Shown here piece after piece: positions 24,106 to 34,491 of a stretch of DNA of 64,000 nt (the stretch's first letter is position 1; each line of letters begins with the position of its first letter). The DNA is taken from the NCBI GenBank assembly GCA_036504155.1, contig DASXVQ010000170.1:1-64000 (forward strand). The letters are read 5' to 3'. Source of the DNA: JACRCT01 sp036504155 (GTDB lineage Bacteria > Myxococcota > Myxococcia > Myxococcales > UBA5297). Below the pieces are notes generated by a model, which worked only from the letters and a program-made list of their open reading frames with translations, searched no databases and was not told the DNA's origin. The position numbers and the translations under genes are program-made.

Positions 24106-26466
24106 CTAGGTGGTGGCCGGCGGCTGCATGATGGGGGCCTCGGGCGGCGTCTGCGGCTGCCGCGCCTCGTCCGGCTTCTCCCGGAACAGGATCCACAGCG
24201 CCGCGGGCAGCGCGGTGAAGTCCGCCACCATCGAGAGCAGGAACGCCAGGGCGGTCACCACGCCGAACTGGCGCAGCAGGGGCAGCCCCGAGGGTGCCAG
24301 CGCGATGAAGCCGGCGGCGTTGATGAGGGTCGCGAAGATGATGGCCCGCCCGGAGATCATCAGGCTGTGGCGCAGCGCCTTCTCCATGCTGGCGCCGCCC
24401 CGCTGGCCTTCCTGCAGGTGGTAGAAGAAGTGAATCTGGTCGTTCTCGGTGGTGCCCAGCACGGTGGTGGCCAGGATGATGGTCGCCACGTTCAGCGAGC
24501 CGCCGAACAGCCGCATCGCCAGGAAGGTGGCCAGGATCGCGAAGAAGCTGGGGATCATGGCCATCAGCCGCGCCGCGCCGTTGCGGAAGACGACCAGGAA
24601 GGTCACGAAGATCAGCACCGCGGTCAGCGCGAAGCTCTCGGTCAGGGTCGGCACCAGGTTCGCGCCGATCTTCGACTGCAGCACCGACTGGCCGACCACC
24701 TGGATGGTCGCCTCCTTCAGCGCCGGGTTCGCCTCGCGGTTCTTGGCCCAGGCGGACTGGATGGCGGCGATGAGCTTCTCGAACTCGGCGTAGTCGCTGC
24801 CGTGGGTGATGACCATGATGTTGGCGTTCGAGAGGGTCTTGGTGTCGATGAAGCCCTGGAGCTCGATCTCCGAGATGAGCAGCTGCTCGAGGTCGGAGGT
24901 CGCCTCGGCGAAGCCCTCGGCGTCCGCCGGCAGCTGGTCGCCCTTGCCTCCCAGGTAGCGCTTCATGCGCAGGATGCCCGTGGGCCCCAGCGCGCTCGCC
25001 ACGTAGGGGTACTTCTCCAGGTCGCGGCTGAAGGACTCGAGGCCGCGCAGCAGCTCCGGGTCGAGGACCCCGCCCTTGGGCGTCTGCACCCAGACCCGCG
25101 CCACCGAGAGCCCGGAGACCGACTTCTCGAAGTAGCGCATGTCCTTGTACAGGGACATGTCCTTGTTGACGTACTCGATGGCGTCGACTTCCACCTTCAT
25201 CGGCGAGAGCCGGCCGCCGGGCAGGCCGAACAGCGCGATCGCCCCGGCGACGCAGATGGCCACCGGCGCCAGCACCAGCGCCCAGCGCCAGCGGTAGGTG
25301 AAGCCGGGCAGGAACTCCACGAAGCGCTCGTAGAACGCCTCCAGGCGGGACGTGGAGGCCTGCGCGCTCCGGGTGGGGCAGGCGAACAGCCGCTGCAGCA
25401 CCGGGAAGAGCGTGAAGGACACGACCCAGGTGATGACCATGCCCACCGCGATCCAGATGCCCATCTCGCGCACCGGGCGGATCTGCGAGACGCCCAGCGC
25501 CGCGAAGCCCAGCATCGCCGCGATGAGCGAGGCGGTCACCGGCAGGAACTTGTTGGCGATGGCGAACGGGTGGTGCGCGTCCAGCGGCACGTCCGCCGGC
25601 CGGTCGACGTAGCGGGAGTGCAGGTACACCAGGCTCGCGGTGGCGGTCACCAGGATGGTCAGCGGGATGGCCGCGCTGATCATCGCGAAGCTGTAGCCCA
25701 GCGGGTAGGCGATGCCGACCGAGAGCGCCACCGTCGTCCCCAGCGCCAGCACCATCGCCGCCAGCGCGCGCCACGAGCGGTAGATCAGGATGATCAGCAG
25801 GAGGACGAAGACCACGAAGGCCGGGATGTAGACCGAGTAGGCGGCCGACATCTCCTCCTCGAGCCAGGTCTCGATGTAGGGGCGGCCGACCTTGCGCACG
25901 GTCTTGATGGCGGTCGAGGCGTTCGGGTCGCCGATCGGCGGCAGCGCCTTGTCGATCCCGTGCAGGGCGAGGTTGCGGCCCTTCTGCTCGGTGGTGGTGA
26001 CCAGGGTGGCGATGGAGAGGAAGCCTTCGCCGACCAGCCCCTGGCGCCGGAAGAGGTCGGTCCCGGTGCAGAACTGCTTGAAGGCCGCGGCTTCCTCGGG
26101 CGTGGCCGAGAAGGTGGGGTGGGTGCGCTTCCAGACCAAGAGCGCCGAGTTGGGCCGCACGTTCGGGACCTTGGCGAGCCGGTCCTCCAGCGCCATCAGC
26201 TCGCGCAGCGCCTCCGGCCGGTAGGGGTCGGGAGACTCCAGCAGCAGCATCGCGATCTGGGCTTCGGGGAAGAACTGCTGGAAGGCGCGGGTGGCGACGT
26301 AGTCCGGGTCGGACTCCACGACCATCCGGTCGATGGAGTCGTCCTTGGGCACCAGGAGTGCGCCCCAGATGCCCAGGGGTAGGACGACCGCGTAAAGCGC
26401 AACGATTATCAGCCGTTGCTTGATGATCGCCTGGAACGCGCGTTCCAGTCTCGAGGGGGCAGACAT
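24106..26466 (-). CDS. MMPL/RND-family exporter
   Basis: The protein has 786 residues. Twelve membrane segments are in the two-fold RND arrangement: one N-terminal helix, a periplasmic loop (about 45-215), five helices (about 220-390), one helix near 415, a second loop (about 440-620) and five C-terminal helices. This fits the MMPL/HpnN-like group that exports lipids such as hopanoids. The start at ATG 26466 follows from homology of the N-terminal helix; the longer upstream frame is antisense to the next gene. Divergent from the periplasmic binding protein gene, with 93 bp between starts. Confidence 0.9.
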   Translation of the reverse strand: MSAPSRLERAFQAIIKQRLIIVALYAVVLPLGIWGALLVPKDDSIDRMVVESDPDYVATRAFQQFFPEAQIAMLLLESPDPYRPEALRELMALEDRLAKVPNVRPNSALLVWKRTHPTFSATPEEAAAFKQFCTGTDLFRRQGLVGEGFLSIATLVTTTEQKGRNLALHGIDKALPPIGDPNASTAIKTVRKVGRPYIETWLEEEMSAAYSVYIPAFVVFVLLLIILIYRSWRALAAMVLALGTTVALSVGIAYPLGYSFAMISAAIPLTILVTATASLVYLHSRYVDRPADVPLDAHHPFAIANKFLPVTASLIAAMLGFAALGVSQIRPVREMGIWIAVGMVITWVVSFTLFPVLQRLFACPTRSAQASTSRLEAFYERFVEFLPGFTYRWRWALVLAPVAICVAGAIALFGLPGGRLSPMKVEVDAIEYVNKDMSLYKDMRYFEKSVSGLSVARVWVQTPKGGVLDPELLRGLESFSRDLEKYPYVASALGPTGILRMKRYLGGKGDQLPADAEGFAEATSDLEQLLISEIELQGFIDTKTLSNANIMVITHGSDYAEFEKLIAAIQSAWAKNREANPALKEATIQVVGQSVLQSKIGANLVPTLTESFALTAVLIFVTFLVVFRNGAARLMAMIPSFFAILATFLAMRLFGGSLNVATIILATTVLGTTENDQIHFFYHLQEGQRGGASMEKALRHSLMISGRAIIFATLINAAGFIALAPSGLPLLRQFGVVTALAFLLSMVADFTALPAALWILFREKPDEARQPQTPPEAPIMQPPATT

Positions 26467-26559
26467 GGGCGTGAAGCCTACACTGGCGCCGTCCGTCCCA
26501 GGTAGTGATTGATTCGCAGCGTTGAAGTAAGCTCCCCGCCTTTTGTAGGAGGCGAACAC

Positions 26560-27399
26560 ATGCGCAACGCTCTGCTGGCCGTCGGTCTGATCCTCCTGAG
26601 CTCGCCCGCCCTGGCCGCCGACCCCGTGGCGATGGTCATCTGCGCCCCGGGCTACCCGGGGACCACCAGCGAAGCCCAGCCGGCCATCGACGCCCTGGTC
26701 ACCGCGATGGCTGCCGCGGCCAAGTGGGCTCCCGCCGACCTGAAGGGCGCCTACTACGAGACCGAAACGGGCGGGGTTACTCGACTTTCCCAGCCGGACG
26801 CCGCCATCGCCATGCTTCCGCTCGCCCTGTTCCTCGAGCAGGAGACAGCGCTCAAGCTGACTGCCCGCCAGGCGGCCATCATGAAGGGCAAGGCCGACCC
26901 GAACGAGGTCTGGAGCCTGGTCGCCAAGAAGGGCGCCATCCCCAACGCCGCGGCGCTGGCCGGCTATGAGATCCAGTCGATCGTCGGGTTCTCGCCCAAG
27001 TTCATCAAAGGGCCGGTCCTCGGCGAGTGGGGCAAGCTGCCGGACGGCGTGAAGTTCACCCAGAGCAAGCAGATGCTCTCGGCGATGCGCAAGGCCGCCA
27101 AGGGCGACAAGGTGGCGATGGTGCTGGACGCCGAGCAGGCCGCGGCGCTGGCCACCTCGCCGTTCGCCGGCGATCTGGAAATCGTCTACAAGTCCGCGCC
27201 GCTGCCCATGGGCGTCGTGGCCACCATCGCCGGCAAGATCCCCGACGCCAAGTGGAAGACCCTGGGCGAGGCGCTGCCGAAGCTGGGCGAGACGCCGGAT
27301 GGCGCCAAGGCGCTCGAAGGGGTCTGGAAGCTGCGCTTCGGAACGCTGGACCCCAAGGCCATCGAAGCCGCCCGCAAGATGTTCGCCGGCGCCAAGTAG
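26560..27399 (+). CDS. periplasmic PhnD-like substrate-binding protein
   Basis: The protein has 279 residues with a Sec signal peptide (cleavage after ALAA) and a TAGGAGG ribosome-binding site. The body resembles the phosphate/phosphonate ABC-transporter binding-protein fold (PhnD/PF12974): VAMVICAPGYPG at the start of the mature chain, a central DAAIAMLPLALFLEQ and a later GFSPKFIKGPV. No ABC permease or ATPase is nearby, so it may be an orphan binding protein or work with the divergent MMPL exporter. Followed by a strong terminator. Confidence 0.65.
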   Translation: MRNALLAVGLILLSSPALAADPVAMVICAPGYPGTTSEAQPAIDALVTAMAAAAKWAPADLKGAYYETETGGVTRLSQPDAAIAMLPLALFLEQETALKLTARQAAIMKGKADPNEVWSLVAKKGAIPNAAALAGYEIQSIVGFSPKFIKGPVLGEWGKLPDGVKFTQSKQMLSAMRKAAKGDKVAMVLDAEQAAALATSPFAGDLEIVYKSAPLPMGVVATIAGKIPDAKWKTLGEALPKLGETPDGAKALEGVWKLRFGTLDPKAIEAARKMFAGAK

Positions 27400-27430
27400 A
27401 CCGCCCGCGGCGCGCAGGGCCCCAAGTGAA

Positions 27431-27470
27431 AAGGCCACCCGCCAGGCTCTGGCGGGTGGCCTTCTGTTTA
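27431..27470 (+). terminator. strong intrinsic terminator
   Basis: A 15-bp perfect stem (AAGGCCACCCGCCAG, 27,431-27,445, pairing with 27,449-27,463), a three-base loop and the T-rich CTTCTGTTTA tail. It ends the binding-protein gene; A residues before the stem let it act for the convergent gene too. Confidence 0.93.
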
Positions 27471-27487
27471 CCTAGTGAATTCAGGCG

Positions 27488-29098
<1,611 letters not shown>

Positions 29099-29247
29099 GC
29101 AGGCTCCTTGAAGGGGTTGGTTCCGTTCGGCGGGGGGCGCGGTTGCAGCGCCGGTGCCAAACGCCTCTTCACGGGAGCCGGCACGCCGTCAGGCGCGAAA
29201 AGAGTGGCGCGCGGTCCACGCATGCGTGGGGCGCCGGTCTCGACCCA

Positions 29248-29712
29248 TCAGGGTTGGTTGGGCCCGAGGTAGTGCTCGCGGAACAGGGCTTCGGCCTGCC
29301 GCAGCAGCGCCGGTCCCGAGCGCAGCCCGTGCTGGTAGGCGCGCTCCATCATCGACGGCGGATCGCCGTCGACGGGCGGGGGCAGGTCCGCCTCGATCTG
29401 CGCCAGCAGCTCCTGCGTCTGGCGCACCACCGCCAGCGCCTGCTCGGCGGTCACCAGCCCGTCGCGCAGCCGGAAGGCGAGCTGGCAGAAGTACGCGTCG
29501 CAGGCCTTGGGGCGCTCGAGGTAGATGGAGCACAGCTCCCCGCGCAGCGCGGCGCAGCCGAGGCGGATGGCCTTCTGGCCGTTGCGGCGCACCGCCGTGG
29601 GGATGCCCTTGGCGCGAAGCTGCTCGACCTCCGCGTCCGAGAGCAGCGCATAGCGGAAGAAGGCGCCGCGACAGCACACACCGCAGATCTGGCAGAGCTC
29701 GCCGACCGTCAT
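29248..29712 (-). CDS. YkgJ-family cysteine cluster protein
   Basis: The protein has 154 residues. The N-terminus has the family pattern CQICGVCCRG, then a central CAALRGELCSIYLERPKACDAYFC. These Cys ligands form a zinc- or iron-binding cluster (UPF0153/YkgJ). The function of the family is not settled. The start at 29712 follows from the family N-terminus; an 88-bp gap with a dispersed repeat separates it from the divergent membrane protein gene. Confidence 0.88.
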   Translation of the reverse strand: MTVGELCQICGVCCRGAFFRYALLSDAEVEQLRAKGIPTAVRRNGQKAIRLGCAALRGELCSIYLERPKACDAYFCQLAFRLRDGLVTAEQALAVVRQTQELLAQIEADLPPPVDGDPPSMMERAYQHGLRSGPALLRQAEALFREHYLGPNQP

Positions 29713-29799
29713 TCCCGGAAAGCTACTTCCGCGGCCCCGATTCCGTCGAGCCCGAGTTCGGCCCTGGCCCATCGACGAGCTCGGGGTGAAGATGGCGCC

Positions 29800-31050
29800 G
29801 TGTCTTTCCCCGTCCAGCAGGCGATCGACGTCATCGGCGTGGCCAGCGCCGTCCTCGCCATCCCGCTCGCGGCCCGCCACTTCCTGCGGCCCGGGACGGT
29901 CGGGGAGCTGGGCCCGGGCCCCTCGACGGGCTCGGGGAGCCGATGGGCCGGCGTGCTCCTGCACCCGTGGACGCTCTTCCTGGCGACGAGCGTCCTGTGC
30001 GTCGCCAACCAGGTCGCCGTGAACGCCTACATCCTCGCGGCGCGCGGCGGGGACGCGACGTTCATCACGAAGCACGTGGGCGCCTGGTACTTCAACGGCG
30101 ACCTCGACTTCCCCGGCGTGAGGGCGCTGGCCGCGCTGCTCGGGCCCTCCGGAGCGCGGTGGCTCGAGCCGGCCATCCTCCGGGTCAACGCGTTCCTCGA
30201 GCTGCCGTTCGCGATGTTTGCCTACCTCGCCATCGCCCGGCTCTTCGACCGCGGCGTGCCCGGCCTGCTGCAGCGAAGCCTGCTCGGTCCGCTGGCGGCG
30301 GCGAGCTACACGGCGGTCCTGATGCTGGTCGAGGTGCTGCTGTGGAACCCCTACACGCGAGACGACCTGATCATCCGCGTGGTGGCGGGCGTGCTCGTGG
30401 CGTTCGCGCTCGCGGCCCTGGGCCGACGAGAGCGAGGAGTCGCCTGCTTTCCCGACGCCACGGGCCGGCGCCGCACGCTTCCCTCGCTGCTCGTCGCCTT
30501 CGTGGGCGCGGCCTGCGCCGCCGGAGCGGTGCTGGCGTTCTACGACCTGACTTTGCTCTACAACCTCGGGCACTTGGAGAAGCTGGGCGGACCGCTGGCG
30601 GCGATGCTCGCGGTCGCGACCGGCGCGTTCCTGGGCGTGGAGCGTGTCGACGACTGGCTGGCAGGGCTCGGCCGGCGCTCGGCGTGCGTGGAGGCGGTGT
30701 CGTCCGTCGCGGCGACGCTCTCGGTGGTCTTCTTCGTGCCGGCGCTGGCGGTGCGCTACGGGCTGCACCACCCGGTCGGCCGGATCTGCGGGCTGGCGCT
30801 CCTGGCGATCTCGACGGCCTGGGGGCTGGCCGCGGCGGCCCGTGCGCCCGGAGTCCACGCCCGACGGTGGGCCATCGGGCTGGGCTGCGGCATGGCGGCG
30901 GGGCTCGCGGCCGTGAAGTTGGTGTACTTGTGGATTCCTGCCGGCGCGATGATCGAGGCAGTCTTGGTCCTGTACGCGGCCGCATTCGTCGCGGCGATGC
31001 TGTTCGCCTGGAGGCTCGTCGAGAGGGCAGTGCCCTCGATCGAGCCGTGA
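29800..31050 (+). CDS. polytopic membrane protein, unknown
   Basis: The protein has 416 residues from GTG 29800; that start was chosen because upstream sequence in this frame belongs to the repeat and the divergent gene. About ten hydrophobic helices (for example 53-76, 125-146, 160-182, 188-203, 225-250, 262-280, 300-325, 338-356, 370-388, 392-410). No transporter signature is recognised. Residues 36-48 (ELGPGPSTGSGSR) are encoded by a dispersed palindromic repeat found elsewhere between genes, so this loop appears to be an insertion. Followed 12 bp later by another gene. Confidence 0.65.
   Translation: MSFPVQQAIDVIGVASAVLAIPLAARHFLRPGTVGELGPGPSTGSGSRWAGVLLHPWTLFLATSVLCVANQVAVNAYILAARGGDATFITKHVGAWYFNGDLDFPGVRALAALLGPSGARWLEPAILRVNAFLELPFAMFAYLAIARLFDRGVPGLLQRSLLGPLAAASYTAVLMLVEVLLWNPYTRDDLIIRVVAGVLVAFALAALGRRERGVACFPDATGRRRTLPSLLVAFVGAACAAGAVLAFYDLTLLYNLGHLEKLGGPLAAMLAVATGAFLGVERVDDWLAGLGRRSACVEAVSSVAATLSVVFFVPALAVRYGLHHPVGRICGLALLAISTAWGLAAAARAPGVHARRWAIGLGCGMAAGLAAVKLVYLWIPAGAMIEAVLVLYAAAFVAAMLFAWRLVERAVPSIEP
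29916..29936. repeat. dispersed repeat inserted in frame in a coding sequence
   Basis: GGGCCCCTCGACGGGCTCGGG matches the intergenic repeat at 675-695 and a diverged copy at 29,760-29,785 just before the gene start. Here it is read as Gly-Pro-Ser-Thr-Gly-Ser-Gly within the membrane protein. Confidence 0.6.
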
Positions 31051-31062
31051 GGAGGGAGCCCG

Positions 31063-32019
31063 ATGCACGTTGCGCTCATCGCGATGGTGTTGCTGGCGGG
31101 ACCGGCCAAGCCGGGGAAGGCCTTCATCGATCTCGACGCCAAGATCGTCGCGGCCGCGGGCCTGAAGGCCAAGGCCTACGAGCTGGTCGAGGTGGGCAAC
31201 GAGAACGGACGCCTGCAAGCCGATCCGAACGGCGTCCCCGCCGACGAGCCTCCGCCCGCGTGGGCCACCGGCGCCATGCGCAAGGACTGGGAGGCGGGGA
31301 CCGCGGCGTGCCGCGCCAAGCTGGGACCCAAGCCGCAGTCCGGGGACGTGAAGGCCCTCTTCTGCGCCAAGGACCTCGCCAATGCGCTCTGGCAGCGGCA
31401 CCTGGAGCGGCTGGACCCCAAGGGCATCGTCATCGGCGGCGGGTTCCTCGAGATGGAGGACGAGGAGCAGGCCAAGACCTTCCCGGTCTCCATCTACGGC
31501 TACCGCGTCGACGAGGCGCGGGTCCGGACGCTCGCGGGCAAGGCCAAGAGCAAGGACGAGGCCCTGAAGATGGCGGCGAACTTCGTCAATCAGATCATCG
31601 ACGGGAAGGGCGAGGCGAAGCCCCGCGAGATCGTCCGCTCGCTGCCGGTCGCGTCGGGAAAGGAGCCCAGGACCGAGGTCGCGCAGTTCAAGGCCGTGGA
31701 GATGCCGGCGGGCTGCTCCCCCGTCCTGCCGAAGCGGCTCGAGCTCACCTCCGAGAACCCCAAGGTCGCGGCCAATCTCGACCGCCTCTACGGCCTCTCG
31801 GTCAGGGACGGCATGGCGGCCAACCGCGAATGCACCTTCGAGTACGCCGCCGAGTCCGGCGATTCGATCGGGCCGGTCTTCAAGGCCGAGGGAAAGCTCT
31901 CGTGCGAAGGACGGACCTTCGAGTCCAAGCAGATGGCGCTGAAGGTCTCGGCCGTGGAGGAGGCCGTCCTCAGCGACCTGTTGACCAAGGCGTTCAGGGA
32001 GTGGTGCGGCGGGAAGTGA
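31063..32019 (+). CDS. hypothetical exported protein
   Basis: The protein has 318 residues with a short hydrophobic N-terminus (2-12) that may be a weak signal peptide, and GGAGGG 8 bp upstream. Mixed alpha/beta composition with four to five cysteines, including CRAK, FCAK, GCSPVLPKR and CTFEYA, suggesting disulfides in the periplasm. No family recognised. Probably co-transcribed with the membrane protein gene. A long tandem repeat begins 11 bp after the stop. Confidence 0.7.
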   Translation: MHVALIAMVLLAGPAKPGKAFIDLDAKIVAAAGLKAKAYELVEVGNENGRLQADPNGVPADEPPPAWATGAMRKDWEAGTAACRAKLGPKPQSGDVKALFCAKDLANALWQRHLERLDPKGIVIGGGFLEMEDEEQAKTFPVSIYGYRVDEARVRTLAGKAKSKDEALKMAANFVNQIIDGKGEAKPREIVRSLPVASGKEPRTEVAQFKAVEMPAGCSPVLPKRLELTSENPKVAANLDRLYGLSVRDGMAANRECTFEYAAESGDSIGPVFKAEGKLSCEGRTFESKQMALKVSAVEEAVLSDLLTKAFREWCGGK

Positions 32020-32030
32020 TGCCGAGGGCC

Positions 32031-32308
32031 GTGAGCCGGTGCCAGGCTCGGGCCCGTGAGCCGGTGCCAGGCTCGGGTCCGTGAGCCGGTGCCAGGCTCG
32101 GGTTCCGTGAGCCGGTGCCAGGCTCGGGTCCGAGAGCCGGTGCCAGGCTCGAGTCCGTGAGCCGGTGCCAGGCTCGAGTCCGTGAGCCGGTGCCAGGCTC
32201 GAGTCCGTGAGCCGGTGCCAGGCTCGGGTCCGGAGAGCCGGTGCCAGGCTCGGGTCCGGAGAGCCGGTGCCAGGCTCGGGTCCGTGAGCCGGTGCCAGGC
32301 TCGGGTTG
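32031..32308. repeat. 25-bp tandem palindromic repeat, 12 copies
   Basis: Twelve copies of GTGAGCCGGTGCCAGGCTCGGGTCC (25-26 bp). Each unit contains the inverted repeat GAGCC-N7-GGCTC, so the array can form a row of small hairpins. Variation is limited to positions around GTGAG/GAGAG and CGGG/CGAG. There are no spacers, so this is not CRISPR. A single related copy is near 39,029. The remaining 32,309-32,439 shows no gene; it must contain the promoter of the lipoprotein gene. Confidence 0.95.
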
Positions 32309-32439
32309 CTTAAGCAATATCAACCAGTTGCGAGTCGGAGCCTCCCGAAACCACTCCAGACCCCGGCGATCGCATGGCGCCGGGTAGGCGGATGTGGTAC
32401 AAGCTGTCTCCTTTCTGAGTTACTGGGGGTCGAGGCGGC

Positions 32440-33075
32440 ATGCAGAACTATCCTTTCCAGCATTGGGTCTTGGCCGCGGCGTTGAGCCTGGTGGCGTGCG
32501 GCACGGGCTACGATTCCGGCGGCACCGAGACCATCGACAACACCCCCTCGGCAGTCGGCAGCGACCCGGAGGTCGGCACCGAGGCCGCCGCGCTCATGGG
32601 CTCCTACCAGGCGACCGAGGGAACGCTCCTCGGCCTGGTCCTCGCCAAGAAGGACGGCAACCGGGTCTTCGTGGCCGACCAGCAGGTGATGTGCTTCAAG
32701 GCGCCCTGCATGCCCGTCCACCTCTCCGGAACCTGGTCGGCGCTGGACGGCACGCTGCGCCTGACCGAGAGCGCCAACAAGCACCTCTACGAGTACACGC
32801 TGGGCCAGGGGACGCTGACGCTCGTCGACCCGACCAACCACAAGAAGGTCGGCGCGCTGGGCGAGGTCCAGACCTGGTGCGGCGAGAGCGCGCACTGCGA
32901 CCTGCAGCAGGTGGCCCAGCCGAGGTCGAACTCCGGCGCCGGCGGCGTGGTCTGCCGGGCGGACCGGACCTGCGGCGTCCGCTCCGGCGAGGCGGCCGGC
33001 TACGGCGACTCCTGCGAAGGCGGGCTCGCCTGCCTTGACGGGCTGAGCTGCCAGTCGGGCGTCTGCGCGCCGTAG
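32440..33075 (+). CDS. lipoprotein with Cys-rich C-terminus
   Basis: The protein has 211 residues with lipobox LVAC (Cys20), an Asp/Gly/Ser/Thr linker, then a beta-rich middle domain (about 50-140; GSYQATEGTLLGLVL, LSGTWSALDGTLRLTE) resembling small surface beta-barrel domains. The C-terminal cysteines (CRADRTCG...CEGGLACLDGLSC) resemble short disulfide modules. Function unknown. Followed by a terminator. Confidence 0.78.
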   Translation: MQNYPFQHWVLAAALSLVACGTGYDSGGTETIDNTPSAVGSDPEVGTEAAALMGSYQATEGTLLGLVLAKKDGNRVFVADQQVMCFKAPCMPVHLSGTWSALDGTLRLTESANKHLYEYTLGQGTLTLVDPTNHKKVGALGEVQTWCGESAHCDLQQVAQPRSNSGAGGVVCRADRTCGVRSGEAAGYGDSCEGGLACLDGLSCQSGVCAP

Positions 33076-33103
33076 AGCCGGTCACGAATCCCGCCGTGAA
33101 CGC

Positions 33104-33134
33104 AAGGCCGCTCCCGAGGCGGCCTTTTCGTTTT
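33104..33134 (+). terminator. intrinsic terminator
   Basis: An 8-bp stem AAGGCCGC (33,104-33,111) / GCGGCCTT (33,119-33,126), a seven-base loop and a T-rich TTCGTTTT tail, 29 bp after the lipoprotein stop. Confidence 0.85.
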
Positions 33135-33188
33135 CCGACACCTTTGGCTGCTTGACGGATCGGTGCGCGGCGAAGATTCTCTCGCGCC

Positions 33189-33842
33189 ATGCCCATCATC
33201 AAAGGCGCCGTCACCTTCGCCCGCTTCCGCGTGGAAGGCTTCGACAAGCGCGAGACGAACTGGATCACCAAGAACCTGAAGGTCCACCCCTTCGAGCCCA
33301 TCCGGAAGTCGAGCGAGGACGAGCGCTCGGCGGGCTGGGTCGAGCTCGAGAACCGCGACGCCATCGAGTTCTCGACCGGCGCCGTGCACTACGGCGAGTA
33401 CGCGCTCTTCAGCTACCGCGTGGACGTGCTCAAGGTCCCCGGCGGCCAGCTCAAGGAAGAGCTGGAGAAGTGGATCAAGACCTTCGAGGCCGAGCACACC
33501 CGGCCGGCCAAGCGGGGCGAGAAGAACGACGCCCGCGCCGCGCTCAAGCAGCAGCTGCGCCAGAAGATGACTCCCAAGGTGAAGACCTTCGACGTCAGCT
33601 GGAACCTCAAGACCCAGGAGCTGCAGGTCTGGGCCGCCTCGCGCAAGACGGTCGAGGAGATCGAGAGCGCGCTGGAAAAGACCTTCGGGATCAAGGTCTT
33701 GGCGCTCGCGCCCACCACGGCGGCGCAGCTGCTGGGCATCAAGGAAGAGGACCTGACCCCGACCCCGGCTCTGTCCTGGCCGGACTTCGAGGCGGATGCG
33801 GCGGCGGCGGCGACGAAGGGCGGGGAGGTGGCCGATGGCTAA
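33189..33842 (+). CDS. RdgC-like recombination-associated protein
   Basis: The protein has 217 residues. The N-terminal GAVTFARFRVEG, the central FSTGAVHYGEYALFSYRVD and the later KTFDVSWNLKTQELQVWAAS are consistent with short RdgC-like proteins of myxobacteria. Classical RdgC (about 300 residues in E. coli) is a ring-forming DNA-binding protein that limits RecA. The fit is by recollection of the family pattern, so the function is a moderate-confidence inference. The stop overlaps the start of the next gene. Confidence 0.6.
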   Translation: MPIIKGAVTFARFRVEGFDKRETNWITKNLKVHPFEPIRKSSEDERSAGWVELENRDAIEFSTGAVHYGEYALFSYRVDVLKVPGGQLKEELEKWIKTFEAEHTRPAKRGEKNDARAALKQQLRQKMTPKVKTFDVSWNLKTQELQVWAASRKTVEEIESALEKTFGIKVLALAPTTAAQLLGIKEEDLTPTPALSWPDFEADAAAAATKGGEVADG

Positions 33843-34458
33843 GCGCGATCAGGCTCGCAAGGACGCCAAGTTCGCCAAGGGCGACGTCGGCATCGACGGC
33901 GAGGCCACCGAGCAGAAGCAGGACGAGGCGGAGCTCGAGCGCGGCAAGGCCCGCGAGGCCTACCTGAAGGGCAAGGCCTACCTGGGCCGCGAGTTCCTGA
34001 CCTGGCTCTTATGGAAGAGCGAGGCCGGCGACCCGCTGGCCACCGTCGGCAAGGACCCGGTCGTCGTGCTCTTCACCGGGCGGCTCACGCTGCGCGGCAT
34101 CGCCGGGGAGATCACCGAGATGTCGGCGCGCGGCGCGCTGGCCCCGTACTCGGTGCTGGTGCGCCAGTCGATGGACCGCGGGCTCTTGCTGCACGGGGCC
34201 CGGCTGCGCGTCACGCACGGCGAGAAGGTCTACGAGGTCGGCCTCGACGCCGACTACCTGGACATCAAGAGCGCCAAGCTGCCCGAGCTGATGAGCGACG
34301 AGGAGGACGACCGGCTCACCGAGCGGCTGTGGCTCTCCGAGCAGCTGGGGGCCATCCTGCAGGCGCTGCTCGAGGAGTTCATGAAGGTGCGCGGCAGCCG
34401 CAAGTGGAGCAAGGACGTGGTGCCGCAGCTCAAGGCGTGGATGCGCGGGGAGGCGTGA
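33835..34458 (+). CDS. hypothetical protein coupled to the RdgC-like gene
   Basis: The protein has 207 residues, begins 8 bp before the end of the preceding gene, and is therefore translationally coupled. The N-terminal 50 residues are charged and probably disordered. The rest (LGREFLTWLLWKSEAGDP, a beta-rich middle, YEVGLDADYLDIKSAKLP, and a helical C-terminus) forms one compact domain. No known motif. Coupling suggests a partner role in whatever the RdgC-like protein does. Confidence 0.75.
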   Translation: MAKRDQARKDAKFAKGDVGIDGEATEQKQDEAELERGKAREAYLKGKAYLGREFLTWLLWKSEAGDPLATVGKDPVVVLFTGRLTLRGIAGEITEMSARGALAPYSVLVRQSMDRGLLLHGARLRVTHGEKVYEVGLDADYLDIKSAKLPELMSDEEDDRLTERLWLSEQLGAILQALLEEFMKVRGSRKWSKDVVPQLKAWMRGEA

Positions 34459-34491
34459 GCCCGACGTCGGCGCTGGCCCTGGCCGCGGACC

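Noticed and set aside
32031..32308. Possible CRISPR array
   Set aside because: Units are directly adjacent with no unique spacers, and no cas gene is present.
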